From NCBI GenBank assembly GCA_020636915.1, contig JACJWV010000013.1, positions 1-64,000 on the forward strand: a stretch of 64,000 nucleotides of DNA, read 5' to 3'. The notes beneath the pieces are model-generated. The model had not been told where the DNA came from. It made no database searches and saw only the letters and a list, made by a program, of their open reading frames with translations. A program made the translations under genes and the position numbers. This stretch comes from Nocardioides sp. GTDB lineage: Bacteria > Actinomycetota > Actinomycetes > Propionibacteriales > Nocardioidaceae. Positions 15,018-23,299 of the stretch are shown here, in pieces (the stretch's first letter is position 1; each line of letters begins with the position of its first letter).

Positions 15018-17738
15018 GTGACCGACGCCGCCCCGGACCTGGCTTCGCGGGACGTCGCGGGGCCCGACCTGGTCGCCGCGCTGCGCCGGCGGGGCGTGGC
15101 CGACGTCGACGACTCGACGCTCGCCCGGGCGCTCTACTCCTCCGACGCCTCGCTCTACCGCGTGGTGCCGCAGGTCGTGGTCCGGCCGCGGCACGCCGAC
15201 GAGCTCGACGCGGTCCTCGACGTCGCCTCCGAGACCGGCGTGCCGGTCACGATGCGCGGTGCCGGGACGTCGATCGCGGGCAACGCCGTCGGGACCGGGA
15301 TCGTCGTGGACACCGTCCGACACCTGAACCGGGTGCTGGGGATCGACCCCGAGGCCCGCACGGCCGTCGTTCAGCCGGGTGTCGTGCACGCGGACCTGCA
15401 GCGGGCGGCCGCCCCGCACGGGCTGCGGTTCGGACCGGACCCGTCGACGCACACCCGCTGCACGATCGGCGGGATGATCGGCAACAACGCGTGCGGCTCG
15501 CGGGCGCTGGGCTACGGGCGCACGGTCGACAACGTCGTCGCGCTCGACGTCGTGCACGGCCCGGGGGCCACCGAGGTGGAGGCGCGGCTGGCAGCGCTGG
15601 TCGACCAGCACCTCGCCCACGTCCGCACCGGCTTCGGCCGCTTCTCGCGCCAGGTCAGCGGCTACTCCCTCGAGCACCTGCTCCCCGAGAACGGTCGCTC
15701 GCTCGACCGGTTCCTCGTCGGCTCCGAGGGCACGCTCGCGCTGGTGCGCGAGGCGACGGTGCGCCTGGTCGACGACGTCGTCGAGCGGCAGCTGGTGGTG
15801 CTCGGCTATCCCTCGATGGTGGACGCCGCCGACGCCGTACCCGCCCTGATCGCGGCGACCGGCGGCCGGATGGTCGCCTGCGAGGGCCTCGACGCGCGGA
15901 TCGTCGACCTGGTCCGCGCCCGCGGTGGTGCGGTCCCGGACCTCCCCCGTGGTGCCGGGTGGCTCTTCGTCGAGGTCGTCGACGCCGAGCTCGTGCCGCG
16001 GGTGGTCGCTGAGGCCGGTGCGCTCGGCCACCGGGTCGTGGCCGAAGGTCCGGAGGCGGCGGCCCTGTGGCGGATCCGCGAGGACGGCGCCGGGCTCGCG
16101 GCCCGGTCGCTGGCGCGGCCGGCGTACTCGGGGTGGGAGGACGCCGCGGTGCCGCCGGAGCGGCTCGGCGCCTGGTTGCGCGACTTCGACCGGCTCCTGA
16201 AGGAGCACGACCTCGACGGCGTCCCCTACGGGCACTTCGGCGACGGGTGCGTGCACGTGCGCATCGACTTCCGGTTCGACGACCGCGGGGCGTCCTTCCG
16301 GGAGTTCCTCACCGCCTGCGCGGTCGAGCTCCGCAAGCACGGGGGCTCGCTCTCCGGGGAGCACGGCGACGGCCGGGCCCGCTCGGAGCTGCTGTCGGTG
16401 ATGTACGACGAGGAGTCGCTCGCCCTCTTCGCCGCGGTCAAGGCGGTGTGCGACCCGCGCAACCTGCTCAACCCCGGCAACATCGTCGACCCGCGGCCGC
16501 TCGACGCGGACCTGCGGCCGGCGCGACCGCGGCCGGCGATCCCGCTCGCCGACGCGGTGCACCGCTGCACCGGCGTCGGCAAGTGCGTCGCCCCGCGGAC
16601 CGCGGGCGTGATGTGCCCCTCCTACCTCGCGACCCGCGAGGAGAAGGACTCCACCCGCGGCCGCTCCCGGGTGCTGCAGGAGGCGCTGGACGGCACGCTC
16701 GTCGCCGGTCTGGCGGACCCCGCGGTGCACGAGGCGCTCGACCTCTGCCTGGCCTGCAAGGGCTGTGCGTCGGACTGCCCGACCGGCGTGGACATGGCGA
16801 CCTACAAGGCGGAGGCGCTGCACGCGACCTACGACGGCCCGGACGGGCAGCGGCGCCCGCGCAGCCACTACCTGCTCGGGCGGCTCCCGAGGTGGGCGCG
16901 CCTCACGGCGCCGGTGGCGCCGGTGGCGAACCGGATGCTGCGGTGGGCACCGGTCGCGCGGTTGGCGAAGGCGACCGCCGGGATCGACCAGCGGAGGTCG
17001 ATCCCGTCGTTCGCCGCCACGTCCCTCCGCAGGTCCGTGGGCACGCCGGAGATCATCCCGGACGTCTGGATCTGGGCGGACTCCTTCACCGACCACTTCT
17101 TCCCGGACAACGCGCTCGCCGCGATCCGCTTCCTCGAGTCCGTCGGCGTGACCGCCCGCGTGATCCGCGACGACGCCTGCTGCGGCCTGACCTGGATCAC
17201 CACCGGGCAGCTGGACCAGGCGCGGTCGATCCTGACCCGGACCGTGCGCACGCTCACGCCCTACGTCGAGTCCGGCGTGCCGGTGGTCGGCCTCGAGCCG
17301 TCGTGCCTGGCGACGCTGCGCAGCGACGCGGAGGAGCTGACCGGCTCGACGGTCGGGGTGCTCACCTTCGCCGAGCTGCTGGAGCGGCTCGACGTCCCGT
17401 TGCCGTCGCTCGAGGGCGTCGAGGTGGTCGCGCAGCCGCACTGCCACCACGCGTCGGTGCTCGGCTGGGCGGCCGACCGGCGGCTGCTGGAGAAGGCCGG
17501 CGCGACGGTGACCCAGGTGGCGGGCTGCTGCGGCCTGGCCGGGAACTTCGGCATGGAGAAGGGGCACTACGACGTGTCCGTCGCGATCGCCGAGACGCAC
17601 CTGCTGCCCGCCGTACGCTCCCAGCCGACCGCGGTGGTGCTCGCCGACGGCATGTCCTGCCGGGTGCAGCTCGACGACCTCGCCGGGGTCCCCACGATGC
17701 ACCTGGCCGAGCTGCTCGCCTCTACGCTGGAGCGGTGA
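15018..17738 (+). CDS. FAD/Fe-S D-2-hydroxyacid dehydrogenase (GlcD-GlcF-type fusion)
   Basis: A 906-residue fusion. The N-terminal half (about 35-500) is a PCMH-type FAD-binding domain plus FAD-oxidase C domain (STHTRCTIGGMIGNNACGSR and SGEHGDGRARSELL are typical). The C-terminal half has two ferredoxin-like cysteine clusters (from Cys517 and Cys577, CLACKGCASDCPTG) and two CCG domains (Cys721-722 and Cys837-838). This is the YdiJ/D-lactate-dehydrogenase-like architecture; in this context D-2-hydroxyglutarate or D-lactate are likely substrates, with electrons passed to the quinone pool. The GTG start lies one base after the preceding stop, so the two are co-translated. Confidence 0.8.
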   Translation: MTDAAPDLASRDVAGPDLVAALRRRGVADVDDSTLARALYSSDASLYRVVPQVVVRPRHADELDAVLDVASETGVPVTMRGAGTSIAGNAVGTGIVVDTVRHLNRVLGIDPEARTAVVQPGVVHADLQRAAAPHGLRFGPDPSTHTRCTIGGMIGNNACGSRALGYGRTVDNVVALDVVHGPGATEVEARLAALVDQHLAHVRTGFGRFSRQVSGYSLEHLLPENGRSLDRFLVGSEGTLALVREATVRLVDDVVERQLVVLGYPSMVDAADAVPALIAATGGRMVACEGLDARIVDLVRARGGAVPDLPRGAGWLFVEVVDAELVPRVVAEAGALGHRVVAEGPEAAALWRIREDGAGLAARSLARPAYSGWEDAAVPPERLGAWLRDFDRLLKEHDLDGVPYGHFGDGCVHVRIDFRFDDRGASFREFLTACAVELRKHGGSLSGEHGDGRARSELLSVMYDEESLALFAAVKAVCDPRNLLNPGNIVDPRPLDADLRPARPRPAIPLADAVHRCTGVGKCVAPRTAGVMCPSYLATREEKDSTRGRSRVLQEALDGTLVAGLADPAVHEALDLCLACKGCASDCPTGVDMATYKAEALHATYDGPDGQRRPRSHYLLGRLPRWARLTAPVAPVANRMLRWAPVARLAKATAGIDQRRSIPSFAATSLRRSVGTPEIIPDVWIWADSFTDHFFPDNALAAIRFLESVGVTARVIRDDACCGLTWITTGQLDQARSILTRTVRTLTPYVESGVPVVGLEPSCLATLRSDAEELTGSTVGVLTFAELLERLDVPLPSLEGVEVVAQPHCHHASVLGWAADRRLLEKAGATVTQVAGCCGLAGNFGMEKGHYDVSVAIAETHLLPAVRSQPTAVVLADGMSCRVQLDDLAGVPTMHLAELLASTLER

Positions 17739-17818
17739 ATCCCCGCCACCGCCGACTCGTCATCCCGATCGCGCTGGTGGCGCTCCTGCTCATCGTCGTG
17801 ATCGCGGCGGTGGTCTGA
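17735..17818 (+). CDS. 27-residue single-pass membrane peptide
   Basis: A 27-codon ORF wedged between two real genes: its GTG overlaps the dehydrogenase stop (GTGA) and its TGA shares a base with the next ATG (TGATG). The peptide has a short basic N-terminus (NPRHRR) and then about 19 uninterrupted hydrophobic residues (LVIPIALVALLLIVVIAAVV). The perfect fit of both junctions argues that it is translated. It might tether or regulate the membrane-linked dehydrogenase. No family is recognised. Confidence 0.6.
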   Translation: MNPRHRRLVIPIALVALLLIVVIAAVV

Positions 17819-19086
17819 TGAGTGAGCCGCTGCTGCGCGAGCTGAACCGGTTGCGGGGGCTGGTCCTCGATCCCGAGGTGCTGGTGAAGGCCGTCGCCTC
17901 GGGTCGTCAGAAGGGCGAGCAGCCGACCTGGCGGCGGGCCGAGATGCGCTACGTCGACCTCAAGGCCGGCCGGCACCTCCAGGTCACGACCTACGACGCC
18001 ACCCAGGCGCACACCGCCAACCACGCCGAGGGCGACGCCGCCCGGGACGCGGTCGACACCCTGCTCGACGAGCCGTTCGGCAACTGGCACGTCGAGACGA
18101 CCACCCAGACCCACGCCCTGCGCGTCACCAAGAAGCTCGAGGCCGTCGTGCACACGACCGACCGGTCCGCGCCCGTGCAGGCCGACCGGGGGCACGACCG
18201 CGACAAGGAGCGGCTGCTGCCCGAGGACGACCCGGTGTTCGTGGCCCTGGGGATCTCCGACCGCGACGGGCGGCTCAAGCCGAGCCGGCAGGCGAAGTAC
18301 CGCCAGGTCGAGGAGTTCCTCCGGTTGCTGGACGCCTCGATCACCGACGCGCTGGAGAAGGGACACCTGCGCCGGCCGACGACGGAGGCGCCCCTGCGGA
18401 TCGTCGACCTCGGTTGCGGCAACGCCTACCTGACCTTCGCGGCGGAGCGTCACCTGTCACAGAAGCTGCCCGTGCGGCTGACCGGGGTCGACGTGAAGGA
18501 GCAGTCCCGCGAGCACAACGCCGGCGTGGCCGCACAGCTCGGCGTGGAGGCCGACTTCGTCGTCGGCACGATCGGTGGCGTCGAGCTCGACCCGGCACCC
18601 GAGGTGGTGCTGGCGCTGCACGCCTGCGACACCGCGACCGACGAGGCGCTCGCGCAGGCGGTGCGCTGGGGCGCCCAGCTGGTGCTGGCCGCGCCTTGCT
18701 GCCACCACGACGTGGCCGCCCAGCTGCGCAGGGCGCCGACCCCGGCGCCGTACGCGATGCTGACCCGGCACGGGATCCTCCGCGAGCGGCTCGCCGACAC
18801 GCTCACCGACGGCCTGCGGGCCTCGCTGATGCGTCAGCAGGGCTACCGCGTCGACGTGGTGCAGTTCGTGGAGAGCCAGCACACGCCGCGCAACACGATG
18901 CTGCGGGCCGTGCGGACGGGGAGCCCGGTCAGGGGTGGCTCGGTGCGCAAGGAGTACGACGAGCTCGTCGGCACGTGGGGGCTGCGCCCGAAGCTGGCCG
19001 AGCTGTTGGAGCAGACCTCTGAGCTGACCTCTGAGCTGACCTCTGGGCTGACCTCTGGGCTGACCTCTGGGCAGGCGTCGGGCTGA
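17818..19086 (+). CDS. class I SAM-dependent methyltransferase, Methyltransf_32/GSTCD-like
   Basis: A 422-residue protein. The SAM-binding motif DLGCGNAYLTF (about 196-206) and a downstream APCCHHD motif place it with the METTL25/GSTCD-like group whose members are probable RNA methyltransferases. The N-terminal 170 residues are a conserved accessory domain. The C-terminus ends in a tandem ELTS/GLTS repeat (about residues 398-417) encoded by near-identical 12-bp units at 19009-19068, likely a disordered strain-variable tail. It overlaps the next gene by one base (TGATG). The substrate is unknown. Confidence 0.75.
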   Translation: MSEPLLRELNRLRGLVLDPEVLVKAVASGRQKGEQPTWRRAEMRYVDLKAGRHLQVTTYDATQAHTANHAEGDAARDAVDTLLDEPFGNWHVETTTQTHALRVTKKLEAVVHTTDRSAPVQADRGHDRDKERLLPEDDPVFVALGISDRDGRLKPSRQAKYRQVEEFLRLLDASITDALEKGHLRRPTTEAPLRIVDLGCGNAYLTFAAERHLSQKLPVRLTGVDVKEQSREHNAGVAAQLGVEADFVVGTIGGVELDPAPEVVLALHACDTATDEALAQAVRWGAQLVLAAPCCHHDVAAQLRRAPTPAPYAMLTRHGILRERLADTLTDGLRASLMRQQGYRVDVVQFVESQHTPRNTMLRAVRTGSPVRGGSVRKEYDELVGTWGLRPKLAELLEQTSELTSELTSGLTSGLTSGQASG

Positions 19087-19871
19087 TGCTCGTCCCGGAC
19101 TTCACCTTCGCGGACCCGGCGATCGTCGAGTCCAGCGGGCTGGTGGTCCGCGACGGGTTGTTCGTGACGGTCAACGACTCCGGCGACCGCGGCCGCGTCT
19201 TCACCGTGGACGGGTCCGGGGTCACGGTCGGCGTCACCTCCTGGTCGCCGGCCCCGGTCGATGTCGAGGCTCTCGCACCGGCGGGCGACGGCGAGGTGTG
19301 GGTCGGTGACATCGGTGACAACACCGCCTCGCGGGCGTCCGTGACCGTGCTCCGGGTCCCCGTCGGGCCGGGCGACCGGACGGTCACCCCGCCGGCGTAC
19401 ACGCTCGTCTACCCCGACGGCGCCCACGACGCGGAGACGCTGCTCGCGGCCCCGGACGGCCGGCTGCTCGTCGTGACCAAGGACCTGACCGGCGGCACGG
19501 TCTACGCGGCACCGCGGCAGCTGTCGACGGCGGAGCCGAACCGGCTGCGGCCGATCGCGGACGCGCTCGGCTTCGCGACCGACGGGTCGTTCTTCCCCGA
19601 CGGGCGGCACTACGTGGTGCGCGGTTACGGCAGGGCCGCGGTCTACACCTGGCCGGGCTCCCGCGAGGTCGCGTCGTTCCGGCTCCCGCCCCAGCCGCAG
19701 GGCGAGGGGATCGGGGTCGGCGAGGACGGCTGGGTGTACCTGAGCAGCGAGGGTGAGCACAGCCGCGTGCTCCGCGACGTCGCCGTGTCGGCCTGGGGCT
19801 GGCTGCGCAGTGCGGTCGTGTTTGCCGGCGGTGCGCTGCGGCTACTCCTCGGCCATGGTCAGGCTCCGTAG
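19086..19871 (+). CDS. beta-propeller-like protein of unknown function
   Basis: A 261-residue protein without a clear signal peptide. It contains repeated beta-strand-like blocks with Gly/Asp turns (VNDSGDRGRVFTVDG, WVGDIGDN, GEGIGVGEDGWVYLSSEGE), which resemble blades of SdiA-regulated or esterase-like propellers. The last 25 residues are hydrophobic (WLRSAVVFAGGALRLLLG) and may contact the membrane. Start overlaps the methyltransferase stop; the 3' end overlaps the topoisomerase start by 17 bp. No catalytic motif is identified. Confidence 0.6.
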   Translation: MLVPDFTFADPAIVESSGLVVRDGLFVTVNDSGDRGRVFTVDGSGVTVGVTSWSPAPVDVEALAPAGDGEVWVGDIGDNTASRASVTVLRVPVGPGDRTVTPPAYTLVYPDGAHDAETLLAAPDGRLLVVTKDLTGGTVYAAPRQLSTAEPNRLRPIADALGFATDGSFFPDGRHYVVRGYGRAAVYTWPGSREVASFRLPPQPQGEGIGVGEDGWVYLSSEGEHSRVLRDVAVSAWGWLRSAVVFAGGALRLLLGHGQAP

Positions 19872-20859
19872 GACGTCCCCCGACCAACCGGGGTGGACCC
19901 GGCGGCGGGCGGGGCGGGGGTTCGTCTACCTCGACACCGGCGGCGACCGGCTGCCGGCGGAGGAGGTCGAGCGGGTCAAGGCGCTGGTGATCCCGCCGGC
20001 CTGGCAGGACGTCTGGATCACGCCGTACCCGAACGGGCACCTGCAGGCGGTCGGCACCGACGACGCCGGCCGGCGGCAGTACCTCTACCACCCGGAGTGG
20101 CGGACCCGCCGGGATGCGGAGAAGTTCGACCGGATGCTGATGTTCGGCCGGGCCCTGACCAAGGCGCGCGAGCTCGTCGTCGCCGACCTCGGGCGCGAGG
20201 GCATGCCCCTCGAACGGGCCTGCGCCGCCGCCGTACGCCTCCTGGACCTCGGCTACTTCCGGATCGGCAACGACGTGTACGCCGACGAGAACGGCTCGTT
20301 CGGCCTGACCACGCTCGAGCGGCGGCACGTGCGCCGGCGCCAGGACCACCTGGTCTTCGCCTTCGTCGGCAAGTCGGGCGTGGAGCACCACATCGAGATC
20401 GACGACGTCACCGTGATCGAGGCGATCGACGTCATGCGCCGCCGGCGCGGGCAGGACCTACGGCTGCTGGCCTACAAGGAGGGCCGGTCGTGGCGGTCGA
20501 TCCTGCCGGACCTGGTCAACGAGTACGTGCGTTCGTCGACCGGCCTCGAGGCCACCGCCAAGGACTTCCGCACGTGGCACGCTACCGTGCTCGCGGCCGC
20601 GGCGCTCGCCGAGAGCCCGGAGCCGGGGGAGACCAAGACGTCGCGCAAGCGGGCGGTCGCGGGGGCGATGAAGGAGGTCGCGTCGTTCCTCGGCAACACG
20701 CCGACGCTGGCGCGGTCGTCGTACGTCGACCCGCGGGTCGTCGACGCCTACGCGGAGGGGCGCACGATCGAGCGCACGACGCGCCGCACCTTCGACACCC
20801 CCGACGAGCGACAGGCGGCGCTGGAGCGTGCGACGCTCAAGCTGATCCGGGAGAGTTGA
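19855..20859 (+). CDS. DNA topoisomerase IB
   Basis: A 334-residue poxvirus-type topoisomerase IB, the small single-subunit form found in many bacteria. It relaxes supercoils by forming a transient 3'-phosphotyrosine. Seen are the N-terminal DNA-clamp region (WQDVWITPYPNGHLQAVGTD), the catalytic core with the RFxIGxxxY-type segment (YFRIGNDVYADENGSFGLTT), KSG in FVGKSGVEH, the FRTWHAT motif, and the catalytic tyrosine in ARSSYVDPRV (Tyr290). The ATG lies 17 bp inside the previous gene. It is followed after four bases by a macrodomain gene. Confidence 0.9.
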   Translation: MVRLRRTSPDQPGWTRRRAGRGFVYLDTGGDRLPAEEVERVKALVIPPAWQDVWITPYPNGHLQAVGTDDAGRRQYLYHPEWRTRRDAEKFDRMLMFGRALTKARELVVADLGREGMPLERACAAAVRLLDLGYFRIGNDVYADENGSFGLTTLERRHVRRRQDHLVFAFVGKSGVEHHIEIDDVTVIEAIDVMRRRRGQDLRLLAYKEGRSWRSILPDLVNEYVRSSTGLEATAKDFRTWHATVLAAAALAESPEPGETKTSRKRAVAGAMKEVASFLGNTPTLARSSYVDPRVVDAYAEGRTIERTTRRTFDTPDERQAALERATLKLIRES

Positions 20860-20863
20860 CCTC

Positions 20864-21361
20864 GTGGAGGTCACGGTCGTCCGGGGCGACATCACCCGGC
20901 AGCAGGTCGACGCGGTGGTGAACGCCGCGAACCGGCGGATGCGCGGGGGTGGCGGCGTCGACGGCGCGATCCACCGTGCGGGTGGTCCTGCCGTCCACGA
21001 CGACTGCGTCGCCCGGTTCCCGCACGGCCTGGCCACCGGCGACGCGGGCTGGACCACGGCCGGGGCGATGCCGGCGCGGTGGGTCATCCACGTCGTCGGG
21101 CCGGTCTACGGCAGCGGCGACCGCGAGGAGCTCCTGTCGTGCTACCGCCGCGCCCTCGAGGTGGCCGACGAACTCGGCGCCGCGACCGTCGCGTTCCCAC
21201 TCGTGTCGGCCGGGATCTACGGCTGGCCGCGGGAGGACGCGATCGCGGCTCCGTTGGAGGTCTTCGCGTCGGCCTCGACGGCGGTCGCCGAGGCGCGGCT
21301 GGTGGCGTTCGACGAGACCACCTACGAGCAGATCGCCGCCGCCCTCCGGGACCGCGCATGA
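20864..21361 (+). CDS. macrodomain ADP-ribose hydrolase
   Basis: A 165-residue single macrodomain, similar to bacterial YmdB-type O-acetyl-ADP-ribose deacetylases and ADP-ribosyl hydrolases. VRGDITRQQVDAVVNAANRR and the glycine-rich loop GGGGVDGAIHRAGG are the conserved substrate-binding loops; the second loop is VSAGIYGWP. GTG start at 20864, four bases after the topoisomerase stop. It overlaps the next gene by four bases (ATGA). Its probable job is removal of ADP-ribose or acetyl-ADP-ribose; the biological target is unknown. Confidence 0.88.
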   Translation: MEVTVVRGDITRQQVDAVVNAANRRMRGGGGVDGAIHRAGGPAVHDDCVARFPHGLATGDAGWTTAGAMPARWVIHVVGPVYGSGDREELLSCYRRALEVADELGAATVAFPLVSAGIYGWPREDAIAAPLEVFASASTAVAEARLVAFDETTYEQIAAALRDRA

Positions 21362-22146
21362 GAGCTCTGCCGGCGGCGTACGACCTCAGCGGTCGGGTCG
21401 CGCTCGTGACCGGTGCGGGCAGCCCCGACGGCATCGGCTTCGCGACCGCGCGGCTGCTGGGCGAGCTGGGGGCGCGGGTGGCGGTCACCGCGACGACCGA
21501 CCGGGTCGACGAGCGCGTCTCCGACCTGATCGACGCCGGTGTCGAGGCCGTCGGCCTCGTCGCCGACCTGACGGATCCCGAGCTCGTGTCGGGGGTCCTG
21601 GAGGAGGTCCGGGCGACGCTCGGTGCCCCGACGATCGTGGTCGCCAACGCGGGCATGACCAGCGTCGTCTCGCCCGGGTCGTCCGGACGGGCCGTCGACG
21701 TCTCGTACGACGACTGGCGCGCCTCCATCGCCCGCAACCTCGACACCGCGTTCCTGGTGACGCGTGCCGCGCTGCCCGGCATGCTGGAGGCGGGCTGGGG
21801 ACGCGTCGTCATGGTCGCGTCGGTCACCGGTCCGGTGATGGCGATGGCCGGCGAGGCGGGCTACGCCGCGGCCAAGGCCGGCACGCTCGGCCTGGCCCGC
21901 TCCGTCGCGATCGACCACGCTCGCGTCGGGGTCACGGCCAACGCCGTCGCGCCCGGCTGGGTCGCGACCGGCAGCCAGACACCGGACGAGGCGGCCCAGG
22001 GCTCCCGCACGCCCGTCGGGCGCAGCGCGACGCCCGCCGAGGTCGCCGCCGCCGTCGCCTTCCTCTGCTCGCCGGGCGCGGCCTACGTCACCGGTCAGTG
22101 CCTGGTCGTCGACGGGGGCAACAGCGTCGCCGAGCAGCGGGTCTGA
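21358..22146 (+). CDS. short-chain dehydrogenase/reductase, FabG-like
   Basis: A 262-residue SDR. It has the cofactor motif VTGAGSPDGIGFATA (TGxxxGxG variant with an insertion), the NAG motif in VANAGMTS, the catalytic Ser (VASVTG), YAAAK (Tyr and Lys) and a C-terminal CLVVDGGN typical of 3-oxoacyl-ACP reductase-like enzymes. It is the last gene of the plus-strand chain beginning at 13763. A remnant of a close relative lies at 24613-24743. Substrate is unknown. Confidence 0.85.
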   Translation: MRALPAAYDLSGRVALVTGAGSPDGIGFATARLLGELGARVAVTATTDRVDERVSDLIDAGVEAVGLVADLTDPELVSGVLEEVRATLGAPTIVVANAGMTSVVSPGSSGRAVDVSYDDWRASIARNLDTAFLVTRAALPGMLEAGWGRVVMVASVTGPVMAMAGEAGYAAAKAGTLGLARSVAIDHARVGVTANAVAPGWVATGSQTPDEAAQGSRTPVGRSATPAEVAAAVAFLCSPGAAYVTGQCLVVDGGNSVAEQRV

Positions 22147-22173
22147 GCGCGCGGCCACGACCCGGGTCGGCGG

Positions 22174-23184
22174 TCACGAGAGCTGGGGCTGCCTGAGGGT
22201 CGCGCGGGTCCGGCTCGGGCTGGCACCGAACCATCGCGTGCAGCTGCGGGAGAAGACGCTCTGCTCGGTGTAGCCGAGCAGGTGGGCGATCTGGGCCAGC
22301 GGGAGGTCGGTGTCGCGGAGGAGGTGTGCGGCCTCGTCGCGCCGGATGTCGTCGACCAGCTGCTGGTAGGTGGTCCCCTCGGCGGCGAGCTGGCGTTGGA
22401 GGCTGCGCGGGTGGATGGCGAGCTGCGCGGCGACCTGCTCGAGGCTCACGGTGCCGGTGGGGAGCATCCTCCGGACGGCTGCGGCCGGGGACCGGTCCTC
22501 GACGTCGACCGGGATGGACTGGGCCGTGAGGTGGTGCAGCGCCAGCTGGTGCACGGCGACGTCGTCCGAGAGCGGTCGCTCCAGGACGCGGCGGCGGAAG
22601 AGGAAGCCGTGCCGCCCCGTGTCGAAGCGCACGGGGCAGCCGAAGTACTCGACGTAGGCCGCCGGGTCGCCGAGTGGAGGATGACCCAGTACCACGACGT
22701 CAGGCGTGAAGGAGTCGTCGGCGAGGACGCGGAAGATGCGCAGCGCCACCCCGAGGCCGAGCTCCGCGCTCTGCTGGTGCGGCAGGGCGTGCTGGGTCCG
22801 CAGGCGCCACTCGAAGCGCGCGAAGCGCTCGGTCGGCTGTGGGTCGACCCGGGCGAGGAGCTCGGGTGAGTAGGTGGCCAGGTGTTCGTCGACGGCGGCG
22901 AGCGCGTCGCCGACGGTCGAGGACGAGCGCGCCGCGATCCCGAGCACGCCGAGGATCTCGATGCCCTGGTGCAGCGCGAGGCGGCGCCCGAAGTCCGGCG
23001 CTCCCGTGGTCCTCGCCGCGTGCTCCAGGAGGCTCAGCACCCTTCTGGTCGCGATCAGGCTCTCGGGGTCGCCGACCGCGGCCGGGTCGATCGCCGCGTC
23101 GGCGAGCAGACCCCACGGGTCCGCACCGAGGTCCTCGACCAGCTCGCTGAACCCCTGGAGCGAGGAGCCGCGGATCGACGACAT
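22174..23184 (-). CDS. AraC-family regulator with ligand-binding N-domain
   Basis: A 336-residue transcription factor. The first 190 residues match the AraC-like ligand-binding domain found in OruR/ArgR-type regulators (SSSTVGDALAAVDEHLATYS), and the C-terminal 90 residues carry two helix-turn-helix motifs (LEQVAAQLAIHPRSLQRQL and LAQIAHLLGYTEQSVFSR). ATG 23184 is chosen over upstream codons because it starts the conserved domain. The start codon lies within the first of two direct repeats that also occur near 24245, so the protein probably represses its own gene and controls the peptidase gene at 23300. The ligand is unknown. Confidence 0.88.
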   Translation of the reverse strand: MSSIRGSSLQGFSELVEDLGADPWGLLADAAIDPAAVGDPESLIATRRVLSLLEHAARTTGAPDFGRRLALHQGIEILGVLGIAARSSSTVGDALAAVDEHLATYSPELLARVDPQPTERFARFEWRLRTQHALPHQQSAELGLGVALRIFRVLADDSFTPDVVVLGHPPLGDPAAYVEYFGCPVRFDTGRHGFLFRRRVLERPLSDDVAVHQLALHHLTAQSIPVDVEDRSPAAAVRRMLPTGTVSLEQVAAQLAIHPRSLQRQLAAEGTTYQQLVDDIRRDEAAHLLRDTDLPLAQIAHLLGYTEQSVFSRSCTRWFGASPSRTRATLRQPQLS

Positions 23185-23221
23185 GTCGCCCAGCGTCAAG
23201 AAGTTGTCGCTCGGGGTCAAG
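23184..23221. promoter_or_regulatory. AraC-type operator, two direct repeats
   Basis: Two copies of TGTCGCNNNNNGTCAAG (23184-23200 and 23205-23221) with a 21-bp period, two helical turns, as expected for an AraC-family dimer on one DNA face. The first copy covers the start codon of the divergent AraC-type gene and the pair ends 79 bp before the peptidase ATG. A second pair with the same spacing is at 24245-24282. Confidence 0.7.
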
Positions 23222-23299
23222 ACGGTGCGAGACCGGTTTCGGGAGGGTGACGCCGACCACCTGAGCGCACCGCCCCGGTGTGCCGTCGAGAGGCAGCCC

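Noticed and set aside
14739..17702. 987-codon open frame on the minus strand opposite the dehydrogenase gene
   Set aside because: It is antisense to a gene with clear FAD and Fe-S motifs, and its protein is Arg/Gly/Val/His-rich without any domain, as expected for a GC-rich shadow frame.
22158..22169. 12-bp palindrome between the SDR and AraC-type genes as a terminator
   Set aside because: It has no loop and is too short to be convincing; possible but not supported.
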